NCBI GenBank assembly: GCA_025055975.1
Contig: JANWWM010000068.1
Coordinates: 1-35,871, forward strand
Source: Chloroherpetonaceae bacterium
GTDB lineage: Bacteria; Bacteroidota; Chlorobiia; Chlorobiales; Thermochlorobacteraceae
Length of the DNA stretch: 35,871 nt
Direction: 5' to 3'
Positions 18,492 to 29,400 of this stretch are shown piece by piece. The position numbers were made by a program, and so were the translations under genes. The stretch's first letter is position 1, and the number at the start of each line of letters is the position of its first letter. The notes under the pieces were generated by a model that was given only the letters and a program-made list of their open reading frames with translations, did not search any database and was not told the origin of the DNA.

Positions 18492-18522
18492 CAAAGATAT
18501 TGGTTTTGCGTTGGGTTCGCAA
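18492..18522 (-). promoter_or_regulatory. Well-matched -33/-7 promoter for the J-domain/pdxH operon
   Basis: On the minus strand TTG (18522-18520), exactly 20 bases, then TATCTTTG (18499-18492), fits the Bacteroidota/Chlorobiota consensus. The predicted transcript starts near 18488, about 44 bases before the J-domain ATG. A 7-bp inverted repeat (TGCGTTG/CAACGCA) overlaps the spacer and could be an operator. Confidence 0.5.
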
Positions 18523-18570
18523 CGCATTTGCGCAAGCGCGGTCGCCAAAACGAAAGCGCAAGCGCCTTGC

Positions 18571-19980
18571 TCAACCGACTTTTTCCAACACGTCGGGCGT
18601 GATGATGTCCAAGCCCTTCTGTTGCGCGTAAAGCTCGGCTTTCCGCTTCAATTCTCTGCTGAACGAAATTTGCGAGATGAACGGCGCGCGCTTCGTCTTC
18701 TCTTGAAGCGCCGCTTTGGCTTCGGCGGTCCAAACGAACGTCTTCTCCGAATCGACCCGCTCGGCGCAAAGCTTGTGCGCAGGCAAAAATTGAAAGAGCG
18801 TGTCGTAGAGAATGTTGACGATTTCTTGAACGAGATAAACCGCTCCCGAAAAGCCCATATACGGCGTGCCCAACGCCCGACGCACGAACGGACCAGGGTA
18901 GCCCGATTGAACGAAGTAGGTCTTCGCGCCAACCTCGCTCAAATAAATCTTGTCGACGATTCTGCCGAACATAATTTGCGGCGGATTGGATTGCAGACGT
19001 TTGCGAATCTCGTCGTTGTTGGCGGTCGCGGAGTTTTCGGCGAATAGGCAATTCATTCCGAGTTCGTCTTGCAGGAGCGTCTTCAAGCCTCTGGCGTAGG
19101 TCTGCGAGGCGCAAACGGCGAAATTCACCGTCGGAAACCACTCCGATTGCGGTCCGCGCCACAAGTCCCAGATGAGTTTGAGCGTCGAGCGTTTCTCTTC
19201 GGCAAGAAAGGCTTTGGCTTGCGCCTCTTTGCCCAACAATTTTCCCAACTCAACGACGAAACGTTCCGTCGCTTCAAGCCCAAAGGGCGCGTAGAGACAG
19301 GGGCGACCCAGTTTTTCGGCGAGCGTTTTTCCGAACTCTTCATACATCACGACGACGACGTCGCTATGTTTGAGGTCGGATACGTCGGCGAGCTTGGATT
19401 CTATCGGAAAGACGCGCTTCACCATGCCGCCCGCGCCGCGAATGAGCCGCTTGATTTCGTGAAGGTCGGAAGGCGAATTGAAACAACCGTAGGTCGGACC
19501 GATGATGCTCACCGAGCCGCGCTCGATTTGAGCGGGCTTTCGGTCGTCGTAGTTGTCGAAGCACCATGCGAGCGCGCGGTCGCGCCCTTGCCACTCGTCT
19601 TCGGAGAGCGAATTGGACGGAAAGAACTTGATGTCGGGATAGAGAGCGGCGAGCATCTGCGAATGATCCGCGCCAATCATTTCGCTTTCGGCGGTCGAGA
19701 GCACGATGAGGGTTTTGCCCGTGTCGAGCAATTTCTCGATGGTTTGCTTGGTGATGTTCGCCGTGCCGCTCGTCGAGATGGCTTGTTCGGTGAGGTCGGT
19801 CGGCGTGAAGTTTCTGAGATACGGAATCGCGTCGGTGTAGTCAATGACGGCGACGCCGACGAGGTTGTAACAGCCAATCGGCGCGTCGGCGATGATGTGC
19901 ACGTCGGGCATCGCGCCAAACGTGTTCACCGCGCCCCAATACGCGCTCGTCGTGGATTCGTCTCGAATGATTTTCGTCAT
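18571..19980 (-). CDS. bchZ: Chlorophyllide a reductase subunit Z
   Basis: A protein of 469 residues from MTKIIRDESTTSAYWGAV; the upstream frame reaches 20112 but overlaps the PLP gene. BchZ with BchY forms the catalytic component of the nitrogenase-like enzyme that reduces the C7-C8 bond of chlorophyllide a, using electrons from BchX. Family segments are ADAPIGCYNLVG (the conserved Cys region), GRDRALAWCFDNYDD, IIGPTYGCFNSPSDLHEI, the GRPCLYAPFGLEATERFV region, LIWDLWRGPQSEW, and YMGFSGAVYLVQEIVN near the C-terminus. The end, DIITPDVLEKVG, matches the PCP-reductase-like tail. It is distinguished from BchB/BchN by these segments. bchX and bchY are not beside it. It lies 31 bases after the PLP gene but may have its own promoter in that gap. 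Confidence 0.95.
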   Translation of the reverse strand: MTKIIRDESTTSAYWGAVNTFGAMPDVHIIADAPIGCYNLVGVAVIDYTDAIPYLRNFTPTDLTEQAISTSGTANITKQTIEKLLDTGKTLIVLSTAESEMIGADHSQMLAALYPDIKFFPSNSLSEDEWQGRDRALAWCFDNYDDRKPAQIERGSVSIIGPTYGCFNSPSDLHEIKRLIRGAGGMVKRVFPIESKLADVSDLKHSDVVVVMYEEFGKTLAEKLGRPCLYAPFGLEATERFVVELGKLLGKEAQAKAFLAEEKRSTLKLIWDLWRGPQSEWFPTVNFAVCASQTYARGLKTLLQDELGMNCLFAENSATANNDEIRKRLQSNPPQIMFGRIVDKIYLSEVGAKTYFVQSGYPGPFVRRALGTPYMGFSGAVYLVQEIVNILYDTLFQFLPAHKLCAERVDSEKTFVWTAEAKAALQEKTKRAPFISQISFSRELKRKAELYAQQKGLDIITPDVLEKVG

Positions 19981-19998
19981 GGGTCGTTCATTTTTTTG

Positions 19999-20006
19999 AG
20001 AATATA
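19999..20006 (-). promoter_or_regulatory. Candidate -7/-10 element for bchZ
   Basis: TATATTCT on the minus strand, in the same context as the gyrB element (gtcgTATATTC), sits about 20 bases before the bchZ ATG, in the 31-base gap after the PLP gene. It would give a very short leader. A TTG lies 23 bases upstream, slightly beyond the ideal spacing. Confidence 0.35.
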
Positions 20007-20011
20007 CGACC

Positions 20012-21175
20012 TCACGAGGCAACGCGGCGCAAGCGTTCAAAGAGCGCGTCGATGTCCGCTTCCGTCTGATACAGTCCGAAGCCAAAGCGCAAGCGTGCGC
20101 CGCGTCGGTCAATCACGACATCGAGTTTCGAGAGTTCCGCTTCGATGAACTCGGCGTTTGGAACGTCGAACGTGAGAAAATTCCCTCGCGCCTTTATGTG
20201 AATTGGCGGAACGAGGCGTTCCACCGTGAGCCATTTCAAGCGCGCTTCGGAGAGTTTTTCCAAAAAGCGTTTCTGCAACCGTTTCGCATGGTCGTGAATT
20301 TGAGCGACGGAGAGGTTTTGCGCTTCGAGCCAATCTCCGACGGCGTTCCAGCGATACAAGCCGCTGGGGTCGAAGGTCGCGCCGAAAAAGCGAAATCCGT
20401 CGCTCGCGTAAGCGACGTCGTGGACGCGTCGGTTTGAAAGCGCGCCGAACTCCGCGAACCAGCCCGTATTCATCGGACGAAGCGCGCAACCTTTGGGAAC
20501 GCAGAGAAAACAAACGCCCTCGCCCGCTTGCGCGTATTTGTAGCCGCCCGAAAGATAGAACGCTCGACGCTCGATGGGCTTCATTGAAAACGGAATCGCG
20601 CAGAAGCTATGGTAGCCATCAATCACGACGAGCGTTTGTTCCGACGACGCGGCGGAAACGACGCGCTCTAAATTTTCCACTACGAAGCCAGAGTTGAAAA
20701 ACACGTGGCTGAAAAAAACAAGGTCGCAAGTCGCGCGCTCGATGGCGCTCGCAAAGCGATCTTCAAACGATTCAAACGGCTCGACGGGGATTCGGACAAC
20801 ATGCGCCTTTCCGCTTTCTTCGAGACGCGCGATTTGACGCGAAAAACTGTGGAACTCGCCATCCGTCGTGAGAATCCGAATCGGCAAGCGCTCGAAGCAC
20901 GAGAGCAATCGAACCACGAATTCGTGCGTGTTGGGCGCGAAGGCGATTTGTTCGGGGCAAGAAAGGTCGATGAGGCGCGCGATGTGGCGTTGCGCTTTCG
21001 GAACGACGGTCGAGAACACGTGCGCCCATTTTTTGTCGGCAAGCCGCGCCGAATCGTCCCAATAGTTCAGGTGCGCCTCTCGCGTCGCGTCGAGCCAATA
21101 GTGATGGCTGTGCGCGGCGAAGTGCAATCGGTTTGGGTTCGCGGAAAGAAAACGCGAATAGTGCGAGCGATGCAT
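20012..21175 (-). CDS. Class-V (kynureninase-like) PLP-dependent enzyme
   Basis: A protein of 387 residues with the fold-type I layout. The PLP-binding Asp is in VVIDGYHSFCAIP (Asp186), and the Schiff-base Lys is in YLSGGYKYAQAGEG (Lys213). The C-terminal small domain ends with RRGARLRFGFGLYQTEADID, with an Arg that usually binds substrate carboxylate. The overall pattern resembles kynureninase and the SufS/cysteine desulfurase group. The N-terminus FAAHSHHYWLDATREA is typical of a kynureninase-like subgroup of unknown substrate. No tryptophan-catabolic neighbours exist, so true kynureninase activity is doubtful. The same-strand neighbour bchZ starts 31 bases after its stop. Confidence 0.8.
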   Translation of the reverse strand: MHRSHYSRFLSANPNRLHFAAHSHHYWLDATREAHLNYWDDSARLADKKWAHVFSTVVPKAQRHIARLIDLSCPEQIAFAPNTHEFVVRLLSCFERLPIRILTTDGEFHSFSRQIARLEESGKAHVVRIPVEPFESFEDRFASAIERATCDLVFFSHVFFNSGFVVENLERVVSAASSEQTLVVIDGYHSFCAIPFSMKPIERRAFYLSGGYKYAQAGEGVCFLCVPKGCALRPMNTGWFAEFGALSNRRVHDVAYASDGFRFFGATFDPSGLYRWNAVGDWLEAQNLSVAQIHDHAKRLQKRFLEKLSEARLKWLTVERLVPPIHIKARGNFLTFDVPNAEFIEAELSKLDVVIDRRGARLRFGFGLYQTEADIDALFERLRRVAS

Positions 21176-21597
21176 TCTTGATTCGAGATGACTTTCGTCA
21201 ATTTAGCGCATTGAGGACTGTCGAACCTCGCCCGACTCCTCTCCTTTCGCAAGAAGAGAAGCGCGCCGCATCGTCCGCGGAAGCGGATTGAAATCTCAGC
21301 CGAATGAGTCCGAGCGTAGCGAGGAAGCCGCGAGCGCTTTCGGTCGAAATCGAACTTCTCTTCTCCGTTTCGTTCAAAACGACCCTTGCGGCTTGTTCGC
21401 AGCGCGCGAAGGCGGAAGGCTTCGGGAAATGTTCGCAAGGTTGATTAAATTCGCCAAACTTTTCGTCGCATCACAATTTGAAGGCATCAGGCGTTTCCGT
21501 TTGCGCGGAAGGCTTGTTGCCTTTCTTTGTTCGAGCGCAACGGATTTCGCGCTTTTGCTCGAAACGATTTGCGAAAATTCATCGCCGTTGCGAAAAG
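21176..21597. other. 422-base divergent intergenic region with degenerate dyad
   Basis: No gene is supported here. TAAATTGA on the minus strand (21205-21198) could be the -7 element of the PLP gene. The centre (about 21305-21385) holds a degenerate inverted pair, GAGTCCGAGCGTAGCGAGG and TTCTCCGTTTCGTTCAAAAC. It resembles the common intergenic debris pattern of 'CGAGCGTAGCGAGGA' elements. TAAATTCG near 21446 may serve ftsK. The remainder shows nothing recognised. Confidence 0.4.
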
Positions 21598-24579
21598 ATG
21601 CAGACCACCGAACTCTTCGACCAAACCACGTCTCAAAACGCCCAAGCGTCCGAACCGCCGAAGCCGAAGAGCGCGCCCAAGAAGAAAACGGCGAAGAAGC
21701 CGACCAATCCGCTCGTCGAGTCCATCGCCAAGCGGCGCGAGGAAATTTGGGGCGCGCTCATAATGCTCGCGTCCGCGCTTTGTCTCGTCGCGCTCTTTTC
21801 ATACAGCGTCGAAGACGAGGTCATCATCGAGAACGTGTCGCTTTGGGAAGGGTTCTCCGACGTCGGTCATCGGGCGGCGCAAGAACTGCGCAACCCGCTC
21901 GGACTTTTCGGCGCGAAACTCTCGTCGTTTTTGATGCGCTCCATTTTGGGCTATCCGACCGCGTCGCTCCTGATGATTTCAGCCTTTTGGGGCTACGCGC
22001 TATTTCGCCGACAAGGCTTCTCGAAGGCGATTTACCTGACCGTCTATGGCGTTGTTTTCGCCACGATTCTCGCCTCGCTGTTCGGCTTGACGGAATTTTC
22101 TTTCAGCGAATCGATGTCGGGCGCGATTGGGCGATTTATCGCAACGACGCTCTCGACGCTCATCGGAGGCTTTGGCGCATGGTGTTTGCTCTCGGCGTTG
22201 ATGTTGCTCGTCGTCGCGCTGTTCATCGACCTTGATTTGCAGAAGACCTTCGACCGCATTGCGTATCTGACGCGCGACAAGGCGAGCGAAATCGCAAGCG
22301 GCGTGACGCTCAAATTCAAAGAATGGCGCGAAGCGCGAGAACGCGCGCTCCAAGAGGAACTTGCCGAATCGGAAGACGAGTTCGATTCCAGCGACGCGCC
22401 CGCGCCAGAGCCAGCGGAAACGGCTCGCGCCGAAGCGCCTCCAAAAGAGACCGCGAAATCCGATCGAAGCCAAGAACGGAAAGCCGAAGCCGCTCAAACG
22501 CCGAGCGCGCCAACGCCTGAACGCCACGATGCCGCGCCTTGCGCAAGCCCGTCGCAAGACGAGCCATTCGCTCCGCGCGACCTTTTGAGCGACATCGCAA
22601 ACGACGCGAAGCCTGAATCATCGCCCGCAACGCCTTTGCCCGAAGAGACCGCCCCGCCCATCGTCGTTGAAACCAAGTCGCTCGAAAGCAAAGAGAACGG
22701 AACGAGCGCGCCGCCCGCGCAACCCGCGTCCGCGCCAACCCGCTACGAACCGCCGCCGCAAACGCGACCGCTCTCAATTGAAGAAGCCATCGACCGCGAA
22801 CTTGAAAAACTTTTGAACGGCTTTGAGCGCGAGTCGGAAAATCCAACGAGCCAACCCACCAGCGTCGCTCCGCAACCAATCGCTCCGCTCGCTCCGCGCG
22901 AAGAGCGCGACGAGAAAAATCTCGCTCCATCGCCCGAAAGACGAGAAAAAGACGAGGTGCTTGACGCGCTTCTTGCCGAACTCACCGCGCCAAAAGCCAA
23001 ATCGGAACCTGCGACCGAAGAACTCGTCGTCACCGTCAAAGAAGGAGCGCGAGAGAAAGAAGCCAACTTGGACGAGCGCGAATTGGAGGTCGAGACGAAA
23101 GAGCGTTTCACCTATCAGTTCCCGTCGGTCGATTTGCTCATCGACCCCGAACCCGAAACCGACGCGGTCTCGATCGAGGAGCTTGAAGAGAACAAGCGCA
23201 AACTGCTCGACAAACTTCGCATCTACAAAATCGAGGTCGTCAGAGTCGAGGCGACGGTCGGACCGCGCGTTACGCTTTTCGAGCTTGAACTTGCGCCCGA
23301 TGTCAAGGTCTCGCGCATCACGTCGCTCGCCGACGATTTGGCGATGGCGATGGCGGCTCGCGGGATCCGCATCATTGCGCCGATTCCGGGCAAGAACGCC
23401 GTCGGGGTCGAAATTCCGAACTCCAAGCCGCGCATCGTGCGCATCAAGACGCTGTTGCAATCGGAAAAATTCAAAAACTTCAAAGGCATTTTGCCCATCG
23501 CCTTCGGCAAGACCATTGCCAACGAAATCTACATCGACGACCTTGCGCGAATGCCGCACTTGCTCGTGGCGGGCGCGACGGGGTCGGGCAAGTCCGTCGG
23601 CATCAACGCAATCCTCACGAGCCTCATCTACTTCTGCTCGCCCGAAAAAGTCAAGTTTCTCTTGATCGACCCCAAGCGCGTAGAACTTTTTCCGTATCAG
23701 AAGCTCAAACGCCATTTCCTCGTGAAGTTCAAAGATTTGGACGAGCAAATCATCACCGACACGAGCAAAGCCGTCTATGCGCTCAAATCGGTCGAGAAGG
23801 AAATGGACTTGCGTTACGAGCGTCTTGCCAAAGCGGGCGTGCGCAACATCAAGGATTTCAACGCGAAGTTTTCCGACGAGGCTCTGCCCTACATCGTCGT
23901 CGTGATTGACGAGTTGGCGGATATGATGATTACGGCGGGCAGAGACGTCGAGGAGCCCATCGCTCGTTTGGCGCAATTGGCGCGCGCCGTCGGGATTCAT
24001 TTGGTCGTGGCGACGCAACGACCGAGCGTCGATGTCATCACGGGCGTTATCAAAGCCAACTTCCCCGCTCGCGTCGCCTATCAAGTCGCCAGCAAAATCG
24101 ACTCGAGAACGATTTTGGACGCGATGGGCGCGGAGCAATTGTTGGGACACGGCGACATGCTCTACTTGCCCGCCACCGAACCGAAGCCGATTCGCATTCA
24201 AAACGCTTTTGTCTCGACCGAAGAGGTCGAGGCGATTACGGAGTTCATTGACGCGCAAAAAGGCTACGACCTTTCGCTCGAATTGCCCGCGCCCGACCTG
24301 AAACTGACGAGTTCAAGAGGCGAGATGGACGATGAAGACGACGGCGATTTCGAGCGCGACAAAATGTTCGAGGAAGCGGCGCGACTCGTGGTGCGTCATC
24401 AACAAGGAAGCGTCTCGCTGTTGCAACGCCGATTGAAGCTCGGCTTCGGCAGAGCGGCGCGCATTATGGATCAGTTGGAACAAGCGGGCATCGTCGGCAA
24501 ACCCGACGGAAGCAAGCCCCGCGAAGTCTTGGTCGAAAGCGAAGACGCGCTCGAAGCGCTTTTGAGAAATTTGGACTAA
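21598..24579 (+). CDS. ftsK: DNA translocase FtsK/SpoIIIE
   Basis: A protein of 993 residues from [16 protein letters not shown]. It pumps chromosomal DNA through the closing septum and assists dimer resolution. The order is: a basic N-terminal tail, four membrane helices (about residues 48-220), and a long Pro/Glu/Ala-rich linker (~240-500). The alpha/beta/gamma motor follows, with Walker A GATGSGKS at 659-666, Walker [12 protein letters not shown] near 770 and [21 protein letters not shown]-terminal gamma winged helix ([25 protein letters not shown]) reads KOPS-like polarity sequences. The start is chosen because upstream in-frame codons (to 21478) are low-quality. argD follows 76 bases downstream. 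Confidence 0.97.
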   Translation: MQTTELFDQTTSQNAQASEPPKPKSAPKKKTAKKPTNPLVESIAKRREEIWGALIMLASALCLVALFSYSVEDEVIIENVSLWEGFSDVGHRAAQELRNPLGLFGAKLSSFLMRSILGYPTASLLMISAFWGYALFRRQGFSKAIYLTVYGVVFATILASLFGLTEFSFSESMSGAIGRFIATTLSTLIGGFGAWCLLSALMLLVVALFIDLDLQKTFDRIAYLTRDKASEIASGVTLKFKEWREARERALQEELAESEDEFDSSDAPAPEPAETARAEAPPKETAKSDRSQERKAEAAQTPSAPTPERHDAAPCASPSQDEPFAPRDLLSDIANDAKPESSPATPLPEETAPPIVVETKSLESKENGTSAPPAQPASAPTRYEPPPQTRPLSIEEAIDRELEKLLNGFERESENPTSQPTSVAPQPIAPLAPREERDEKNLAPSPERREKDEVLDALLAELTAPKAKSEPATEELVVTVKEGAREKEANLDERELEVETKERFTYQFPSVDLLIDPEPETDAVSIEELEENKRKLLDKLRIYKIEVVRVEATVGPRVTLFELELAPDVKVSRITSLADDLAMAMAARGIRIIAPIPGKNAVGVEIPNSKPRIVRIKTLLQSEKFKNFKGILPIAFGKTIANEIYIDDLARMPHLLVAGATGSGKSVGINAILTSLIYFCSPEKVKFLLIDPKRVELFPYQKLKRHFLVKFKDLDEQIITDTSKAVYALKSVEKEMDLRYERLAKAGVRNIKDFNAKFSDEALPYIVVVIDELADMMITAGRDVEEPIARLAQLARAVGIHLVVATQRPSVDVITGVIKANFPARVAYQVASKIDSRTILDAMGAEQLLGHGDMLYLPATEPKPIRIQNAFVSTEEVEAITEFIDAQKGYDLSLELPAPDLKLTSSRGEMDDEDDGDFERDKMFEEAARLVVRHQQGSVSLLQRRLKLGFGRAARIMDQLEQAGIVGKPDGSKPREVLVESEDALEALLRNLD

Positions 24580-24655
24580 ACCCTTGCGCGAGCGATTTTA
24601 TTTTTCCGCGCAAAATGCCGTTCTTGCGCGCCGTCTCAAACGGAGAGCATCAACG

Positions 24656-25867
24656 ATGAACGAAACCACTGCGCCAGCGCTCACGCTTGAACGAGAAGCC
24701 GAACTCTTTTTTCATTCCTACGCTCGTCTGCCGCTCGATGTCGTCTGCGGCGAAGGGAACTACCTCGTAACGCGCGACGGGCGGAAGTATTTGGATATGA
24801 TCGCGGGCATTGGCGTAAACGCGCTTGGCTACGGCAACGCGCGCGTCGCAAGCGCAATCGCCGAACAAGCCCGAAAGCTCATTCACGCCTCGAACCTGTT
24901 TCTGCTCGAACCGCAATTCAAACTCGCCGAAAAACTCCTTGCGCTCACGGGCTTTTCAAAAGTCTTCTTCTGCAACAGCGGCGCGGAAGCCAACGAGGGC
25001 GCGATGAAGCTCGCGCGCAAGTGGGCGGCTCGCGTTTCGCCCGAAAAGAGACAATTGCTCTCGCTCACGAATGGCTTTCACGGCAGGACCTACGGCGCGC
25101 TCACGCTCACGGCGAAAGCCAAATACCACGAGGGCTACGAGCCGCTCTTGCCCGAAACGGGCTACATCGATTTCAACGACCCGCAGGACTTGGAAAAGAA
25201 GGTCTCGGACAAAACCGCCGCCGTCTTCGTCGAGTATGTGCAAGGCGAAGGCGGCATTTGCGGATTGTCGCAAGAGTTTCTCGAAGCGTTGGACGCGCTC
25301 CGCGCCAAGCATAATTTTCTCATCGTCGCCGACGAAGTGCAGGCGGGCGTGGGCAGAACGGGCAAGTTTTTCAGTTATCAGCATTTCAATGTCGCGCCCG
25401 ACGTGATTTGCGCCGCAAAGCCACTTGGCGGCGGCTTGCCGCTTGGCGCCATCATCGGCAACGAGCGCGTCGCGGACGTTTTCACCAAAGGCGTTCACGG
25501 CACGACCTTCGGCGGCAATCCCGTCGCCTGCGCCGCAGGACTGGCGTTGATTGAAGAACTCGAAGCCAAAGACTTGATGCGACGCGCCGCCGAATTGGGC
25601 GCGTTCTTCAAAGCCGAACTCGTCCGATTGATGCGCAAGCACATTCAAATTCGCGCCGCGCGTCAATACGGCTTGATGATTGGCGTCTCGACCTCGCGCG
25701 AGGCGAGTTACTACGTGTCGAAGATGTTGGAAAAGGGCGTCATCATCAACGCCACCAACGGCAACGTCATTCGCCTGCTGCCGCCGCTGACCATCACGGA
25801 ATCGGAGATTTTGCAAGTCGTCGCCGCGTTGGACGAGGTTTTCAGCGCGGAGTGGCGTTCAACCTAA
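24656..25867 (+). CDS. argD: Acetylornithine aminotransferase
   Basis: A protein of 403 residues. This class-III PLP transaminase makes N-acetylornithine from N-acetylglutamate semialdehyde and glutamate in arginine synthesis. Motifs are [84 protein letters not shown] and the catalytic Lys in [13 protein letters not shown], then [15 protein letters not shown]. The start ATG is preceded by GGAG about 10 bases upstream; the frame extends to 24584 without homology. The closest relatives include succinylornithine and ornithine transaminases, so substrate range is an inference. Its end overlaps the convergent coaD stop by 9 bases. Confidence 0.93.
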   Translation: MNETTAPALTLEREAELFFHSYARLPLDVVCGEGNYLVTRDGRKYLDMIAGIGVNALGYGNARVASAIAEQARKLIHASNLFLLEPQFKLAEKLLALTGFSKVFFCNSGAEANEGAMKLARKWAARVSPEKRQLLSLTNGFHGRTYGALTLTAKAKYHEGYEPLLPETGYIDFNDPQDLEKKVSDKTAAVFVEYVQGEGGICGLSQEFLEALDALRAKHNFLIVADEVQAGVGRTGKFFSYQHFNVAPDVICAAKPLGGGLPLGAIIGNERVADVFTKGVHGTTFGGNPVACAAGLALIEELEAKDLMRRAAELGAFFKAELVRLMRKHIQIRAARQYGLMIGVSTSREASYYVSKMLEKGVIINATNGNVIRLLPPLTITESEILQVVAALDEVFSAEWRST

Positions 25868-26344
25868 TCCAAGACGCGCCTTCAATCGCTTCAAGACGGG
25901 TTCGGGCACGAAATCCGAAACGTCGCCTCCCAAGCTCGCCACTTCACGAATGATGGACGAAGTGAGGTAGGTGTATTTTTCGTTGGGCATCAAGAACACC
26001 GTCGTGATGTCGGGGCAGAGATGACGGTTCATCAAGGCGATTTGAAATTCATACTCGAAATCGGCGACCTGCCTTAGCCCGCGAATGATGGCGACGGCGT
26101 TCTTCTCTCGCGCGTAATCGATGAGCAATCCCGCTTGAAGCGTGTCGACGGCGACTCTCGGAAAGCGCGAAACGCTCTCGCGGATCATCTCGGCGCGTTC
26201 ATCGGCGCTGAACATCGGTCGCTTCTGCGAATTGATGGCGACGGCGATGATGATTTCATCGAAAATGTTGCAGGCGCGTTCCAAAATGTCGATGTGTCCG
26301 TTGGTGAAGGGGTCGAAGGTTCCAGGATAAATCGCTCGTTTCAT
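25859..26344 (-). CDS. coaD: Phosphopantetheine adenylyltransferase
   Basis: A protein of 161 residues, the standard length. It transfers AMP to 4'-phosphopantetheine, giving dephospho-CoA. The nucleotidyltransferase motif is [16 protein letters not shown] (T/HxGH type). Substrate and ATP sites show [34 protein letters not shown] and the signature [20 protein letters not shown]. The start [10 protein letters not shown] is fixed by homology; the 36 in-frame residues upstream are spurious. It converges on argD with a 9-base overlap and is divergent from the restriction-modification gene. Confidence 0.97.
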   Translation of the reverse strand: MKRAIYPGTFDPFTNGHIDILERACNIFDEIIIAVAINSQKRPMFSADERAEMIRESVSRFPRVAVDTLQAGLLIDYAREKNAVAIIRGLRQVADFEYEFQIALMNRHLCPDITTVFLMPNEKYTYLTSSIIREVASLGGDVSDFVPEPVLKRLKARLGLG

Positions 26345-26462
26345 CGTCAGTAGGCATAATGTTGCGTCGGCGCAAAAGAGCCTCCTTGCGATTTGCGCCC
26401 GCGGAGTTCGCAACCCGCGACGAACAACAGTTTGCGAAATTAGCGCATTCAACGAGAAAACG

Positions 26463-29400
26463 ATGCAAACGCCGCTTTCGCTCGCGCAAACTTACTTTCA
26501 AAACCTTCAAGACACGTTCCGAAGCGACGCGCGCGAACTCACCTATCGCCGATGCTTGCAAGATTTCATCGAAACGCTAGGCAACGCCTTTGGCAGAACG
26601 CTTGCCGCCAAAAACGAACTCGCTCGGCTCAAAGGCAACATCGCGCCCGACCTCGCCATCGAAGAGAACGCAACCCCAATCGGCTGGATTGAAACCAAAG
26701 ACCTCGACGCTGACTTGGACAATGCCGAAAAAACCGACCAACTCTTCATCTACAAAAAGCAACTTCGCAACCTTATTCTCACCAACTACCTGGAGTTCCG
26801 CTGGTTCGTGGCGGGCGAAGAAAAACTGCGCGCCACCTTGATCGCAAAGCAAGGGAGCGACCTCTGTTTGCTCAATGAAAACATTGAGCGCGTCGCCCTG
26901 CTCTTCGAGAGTTTTTTCAACGCGGAACAACCCACCATCGACTCGCCCAAAGCGCTCGCCGAAAGAATGGCGGCGTCCGCGAAACTCATTCGGCAAGCCA
27001 CGCTCAAAACCGTTCAAGACGACCCCGATTCGCCGCTCAACGCGATGCTCGCCGATATGCGTCAGACGCTCATTCCCAACCTCGCCGCCGACGACTTCGC
27101 CGATATGTATGCTCAAACCGTCGCCTACGGTCTCTTCGCCGCGTGGCTCAATTCCAATGAGCCGCAAGCGTTTTCATCGGAACTCGCGTTCAAATCCATT
27201 CCCGCCACTAGCCCGTTTCTCAAAAAGTTCTTCGCGTTTCTTTCGACCGTCGAGCGTTTGGAAACGGTGCAATGGATCGTCGATGACCTTGTTCGGCTCT
27301 ACAAATTCGCCGACTTGCAAAGCGTTTTGCGAGATTTCGGCAGAGGCACGATGCGACTCGACCCCGTCGTGCATTTCTACGAAACATTCCTTGCCGCCTA
27401 CGACCGCGAAACCAAAAAAGACAGAGGCGTTTTCTACACGCCTGAGCCCGTCGTGAGTTTCATCGTCCGCTCCGTCGATAAACTGTTGCAATCGCATTTC
27501 GAAAAGCCCGACGGACTTGCCGACAAAGACGCCATCATTCTCGACCCTGCGACGGGGACGGGCACGTTTCTTTACGCCATTGTCTCGCAAATCTATGAAC
27601 GCAGAAACGGCGCCTTTTGGAACGAGTATGTCGAGGAGAATCTTCTGCCGCGTCTCTTCGGCTTTGAACTGATGATGGCGCCTTACGCTATTGCGCATCT
27701 AAAACTTCTCATTCACTTGCGCGAACTCGGCTACCAGCCAAGAAAAGACGCGCCGATTGGCGTTTATCTCACCAACGCGCTCGACCCCGCCACGCGCGCC
27801 AAAGAAACGCTGGGCTTTGGGCAGTTCATCGTCGAGGAAGCCGAAAGAGCCGCCGAAGTCAAAGAAGAGAAAAAAGTGATGGTCGTCTTGGGCAATCCGC
27901 CCTACAAGGGTTCGTCGCTCAACCCAAGCGAGATTGAAATCACCGACCCCAAAACGCAAAAACGCCGCAAAGAAAAAACCTACATCGGCAAACTGATTGA
28001 GGATTACAAGTTCGTCGATGGCAGAAAGTTGGAAGAGCGCATTCCGAAGTGGCTGCATGACGATTAGGTCAAATTCATTCGCATCGGGCACTGGCGCATT
28101 GAGCGGTCGGGGTACGGCTTTCTGGCGTTCATCACTAAAAACGGCTTACTTGACATTCCCACCTTTGGCGGATTGCGTCAAGCCTTGATGAACGCATTTG
28201 ACGAAATCTACGTGTTGGTTTTGCACGGTAGCGCGAAGAAACAAGAAAAAGCGCCCGACGGCAGCAAAGACGAAAACATCTTTCCGATTCAGCAAGGCGT
28301 GTGCGTCAGTCTTTTCGTGAGGCGAAAGAAGCGAAGCCAGAAGCCCGCGAAAGTCTTTCACGCCGAGCTATTCGGACGGCGCGAAGCCAAGCACGAGTTT
28401 CTCTTTCGCAACGACGTCAAAAAGGTCAAGTGGACGCGCCTGTCGCCCGCCTCGCCGATGCATTACTTCGTTCCGAAAGACGATGCGTTGCGCGAGCGCT
28501 ACGAGTCGTTTTGGAGCGTCAAAGACATTTTCCCCGTGAATAGCGTTGGCATCGTAACGTCGCGCGACCATTTTGCAATCGCGTTCACGCAAGAAGAGAT
28601 GGAGCAACGCATCAAGAAATTTCGCAACCCAAGTTTTACGGATGGAAAAATCGCGTTTGAATTTGACTTGAAGGACACGTCTTCATTCAGCCTTGAAAAA
28701 GCGCGAAAGGCTCTTCTTGCCGACAAGAATTGGAAAGAAAAAATACTGCCGATTTTATACCGACCCTTTGACCGTCGTTTTATAATCTACGATGCGTCGA
28801 TATTGGAGCGCCCTCGACGCGAAGTGATGAAAAATATGATTGAAGAAAATTTGGGCTTGATTGCGACGCGGCAAGTAAATGGCGCATTTCGTCATGTCGG
28901 CGTTGCAAACTCGCTTATGGAATCGTGCGCGATTTCGTCGAAGACAAAAGAAATCAACTATCTTTTTCCGCTCTATGTCTATGAAAGCGCGCGGAATGGC
29001 GCGGACATTGACGACGTTGAAAAGGAAAAGAAGCCGAACTTGAACGCGCAGTTTGTCGCCGCGTTGGAAGCGAAAATCGGCGCGCGGGCAACGCCCGAAA
29101 AAATTTTCCGATACCTTTACGCCGCGCTTCATTCGCCGCGTTATCGGGCGCGATACGAAGAATTTTTGAAGTCCGATTTTCCGCGCGTTCCGTTGCCCAA
29201 AAGCAAACAGCGGTTCGAGACGCTCTCGAAATTGGGCGAGGAGCTCATTGCGTATCATCTGCTTCTGCCGAAAAAGTTTGCGAAGGCGAAACTCGCGCTC
29301 GCGGGCGAAGGCGTGGCGGACGAGAAGCGGCGCGTCGTTGAAAAGCCCACGTTTGACGAAAAGAAAAATCGGCTTTATGTCAATTCGTCCATTTTCTTTG

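Noticed and set aside
21288-22235. A long plus-strand frame overlapping the start of ftsK
   Set aside because: It shares the strand but not the frame of ftsK, is Arg-rich and low-complexity, and starts within the repeat-like intergenic dyad.
22774-24258. A 494-codon open frame on the minus strand inside ftsK
   Set aside because: It is antisense to the conserved motor domain of ftsK and has no family features; a codon-bias artefact.
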